A stretch of 64,000 bases of DNA from Rhodococcus sp. CH91. GTDB lineage: Bacteria; Actinomycetota; Actinomycetes; Mycobacteriales; Mycobacteriaceae. Position numbers and translations under genes: made by a program. A model generated the notes under the pieces. The model saw only the letters and a program-made list of their open reading frames with translations. It did not search any database and was not told the DNA's origin. The stretch covers positions 124,001-188,000 of the forward strand of contig NZ_JAKFYR010000004.1 of the NCBI RefSeq assembly GCF_022554085.1, written 5' to 3'. Below are positions 63,331 through 64,000 of the stretch, piece by piece (the first letter of the stretch is position 1; the number at the start of each line of letters is the position of its first letter).

Positions 63331-64000
63331 GTGAAGAAATCGGTTACCGCTGTCGCAGCAGCCGCAGTCGTGGGTGTCGCACTCACGGGGTGTTCGAGCT
63401 CCGGCTCCGACGGGGACCCGTCGTCCGACGGCGTGGTCAAGGCCGCGATCGTCACCTCGGGCCCGGTCAACGACCTCGGCTGGAACCAGGGCATGGTCGA
63501 GGGCGCCGAGAAACTCGAGGCCGAGGGCCTGATCGACCTCACGGTGGTGCAACAGGATTCCGGTGCGACCTCGGAGCAGATCGCCCAGATCGTGACCGAC
63601 CTCGCGGAGGACGGCAACCAGCTCATCGTGGGGCACTCGTTCAACTACGGCGAACCGATCAAGGGCGTCATCGCGGACTATCCCGACGTGCTGTTCGCCT
63701 ATGCCGGCGGCTTCGGCGACATCACCGCCAACCTCGCCGACTACAGTCAGCCCTTCTACCAGGGTTCCTTCCTCACCGGAATCCTCGCCGGCGACCTCAC
63801 CGAGACCGGAATCCTCGCCGGCACCGCCGGATTCGAGATCCCGGTGTGCAAGGCACAGATCGAGGCCTTCGCCGACGGGGCGCGCCTGACCTACAAGGGC
63901 CCCGGCGAGATCCAGTTGCGCCCGGCCTACATCGGCGGATGGTCCGACGCTGCTGCCCAGACCCTCGAGGCCGTCAACGCGCTCGTCGACCAGGGCGCCG
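63331..64000 (+). CDS. BMP-family nucleoside-binding lipoprotein (3' end outside window)
   Basis: GTG 63331 follows GGAGGAGA. Signal peptide ending in lipobox ALTGC (Cys about residue 21), then a Ser-rich linker and the Bmp/PnrA-like domain: AAIVTSGPVNDLGWNQGMVEG (split, NDLGWNQGM), HSFNYGEPIKGVIADYPDV, YAGGFGDITANLADY. About 223 residues are visible; the rest is beyond the window. Members bind purine nucleosides or related compounds and deliver them to the preceding permeases. Confidence 0.92.
   Translation, partial: MKKSVTAVAAAAVVGVALTGCSSSGSDGDPSSDGVVKAAIVTSGPVNDLGWNQGMVEGAEKLEAEGLIDLTVVQQDSGATSEQIAQIVTDLAEDGNQLIVGHSFNYGEPIKGVIADYPDVLFAYAGGFGDITANLADYSQPFYQGSFLTGILAGDLTETGILAGTAGFEIPVCKAQIEAFADGARLTYKGPGEIQLRPAYIGGWSDAAAQTLEAVNALVDQGA

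Overview
The window is high-GC, almost fully coding actinobacterial DNA. The mycolate-lineage (Corynebacteriales) signature is strong. It carries mycothiol synthesis (mshB), coenzyme F420 synthesis (fbiC), polar PIM mannosylation (pimE), LpqW, and the succinylase lysine/DAP branch (dapC, dapD, dapE). The order typA-lpqW-mshB-membrane protein-fbiC, with pimE-phhB-mutT2 nearby, matches what I know of the Mycobacterium tuberculosis Rv1157-Rv1173 neighbourhood. Gene content (MatB-like ligase, PucR regulators, class I fumarase) points to a Rhodococcus-like saprophyte rather than a mycobacterium. No rRNA, tRNA, CRISPR array, insertion sequence or prophage was seen.

Region 1 (1-25.4 kb) is a conserved core. 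It holds divergent dapE/dapD, an amino acid permease, a von Willebrand/solute-binding fusion, a PucR-type regulator with an acyl-CoA ligase, dapC-fdxA, fbiC with a small acidic protein, a pair of bacterial PH-domain membrane proteins with a family 5 uracil-DNA glycosylase, the typA-lpqW-mshB operon, and mutT2/phhB/pimE. Two or three small genes sit here: a 52-aa protein, a Cys/Lys-rich 58-aa protein behind a possible DtxR/IdeR box, and the 65-aa acidic protein.

Region 2 (25.4-42.7 kb) is mixed accessory and housekeeping DNA. It holds a Ser-rich nonapeptide-repeat protein, an MFS exporter, a Tat-exported DUF1906 protein, a degenerate Mrr-like protein, a carotenoid cleavage oxygenase, Mug, an XRE/DUF1330 divergent pair, a CPBP protease with a 2H phosphoesterase, class I fumarase, an ECF41 sigma factor facing its carboxymuconolactone-decarboxylase-like partner across two back-to-back ECF41-type promoters, cinA, a secreted hydrolase and a molybdopterin oxidoreductase.

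Region 3 (42.9-51.2 kb) is a purine-degradation island. uraD-uraH-urate oxidase and a guanine/8-oxoguanine deaminase-FAD subunit-fused xanthine dehydrogenase set flank a PucR regulator.

Region 4 (51.4-64 kb) is the most unusual part. A tightly overlapping operon encodes a stand-alone Rieske protein, a GST-fold protein, a two-subunit ThDP decarboxylase, a GMC oxidoreductase, a Rieske oxygenase catalytic subunit that has lost its own Rieske cluster segment, and an aldehyde dehydrogenase. A 2OG-Fe(II)-type oxygenase, an XRE-cupin regulator and a nucleoside-type (BMP family) ABC importer follow. The Rieske/GST/Rieske-less oxygenase trio recalls the NdmC-NdmD-NdmE methylxanthine N7-demethylase, but with the Rieske domain on its own polypeptide. 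Beside xanthine/urate catabolism and a nucleoside importer, the best inference is an importer plus oxygenase pathway for a modified purine. The substrate is not shown by the sequence.
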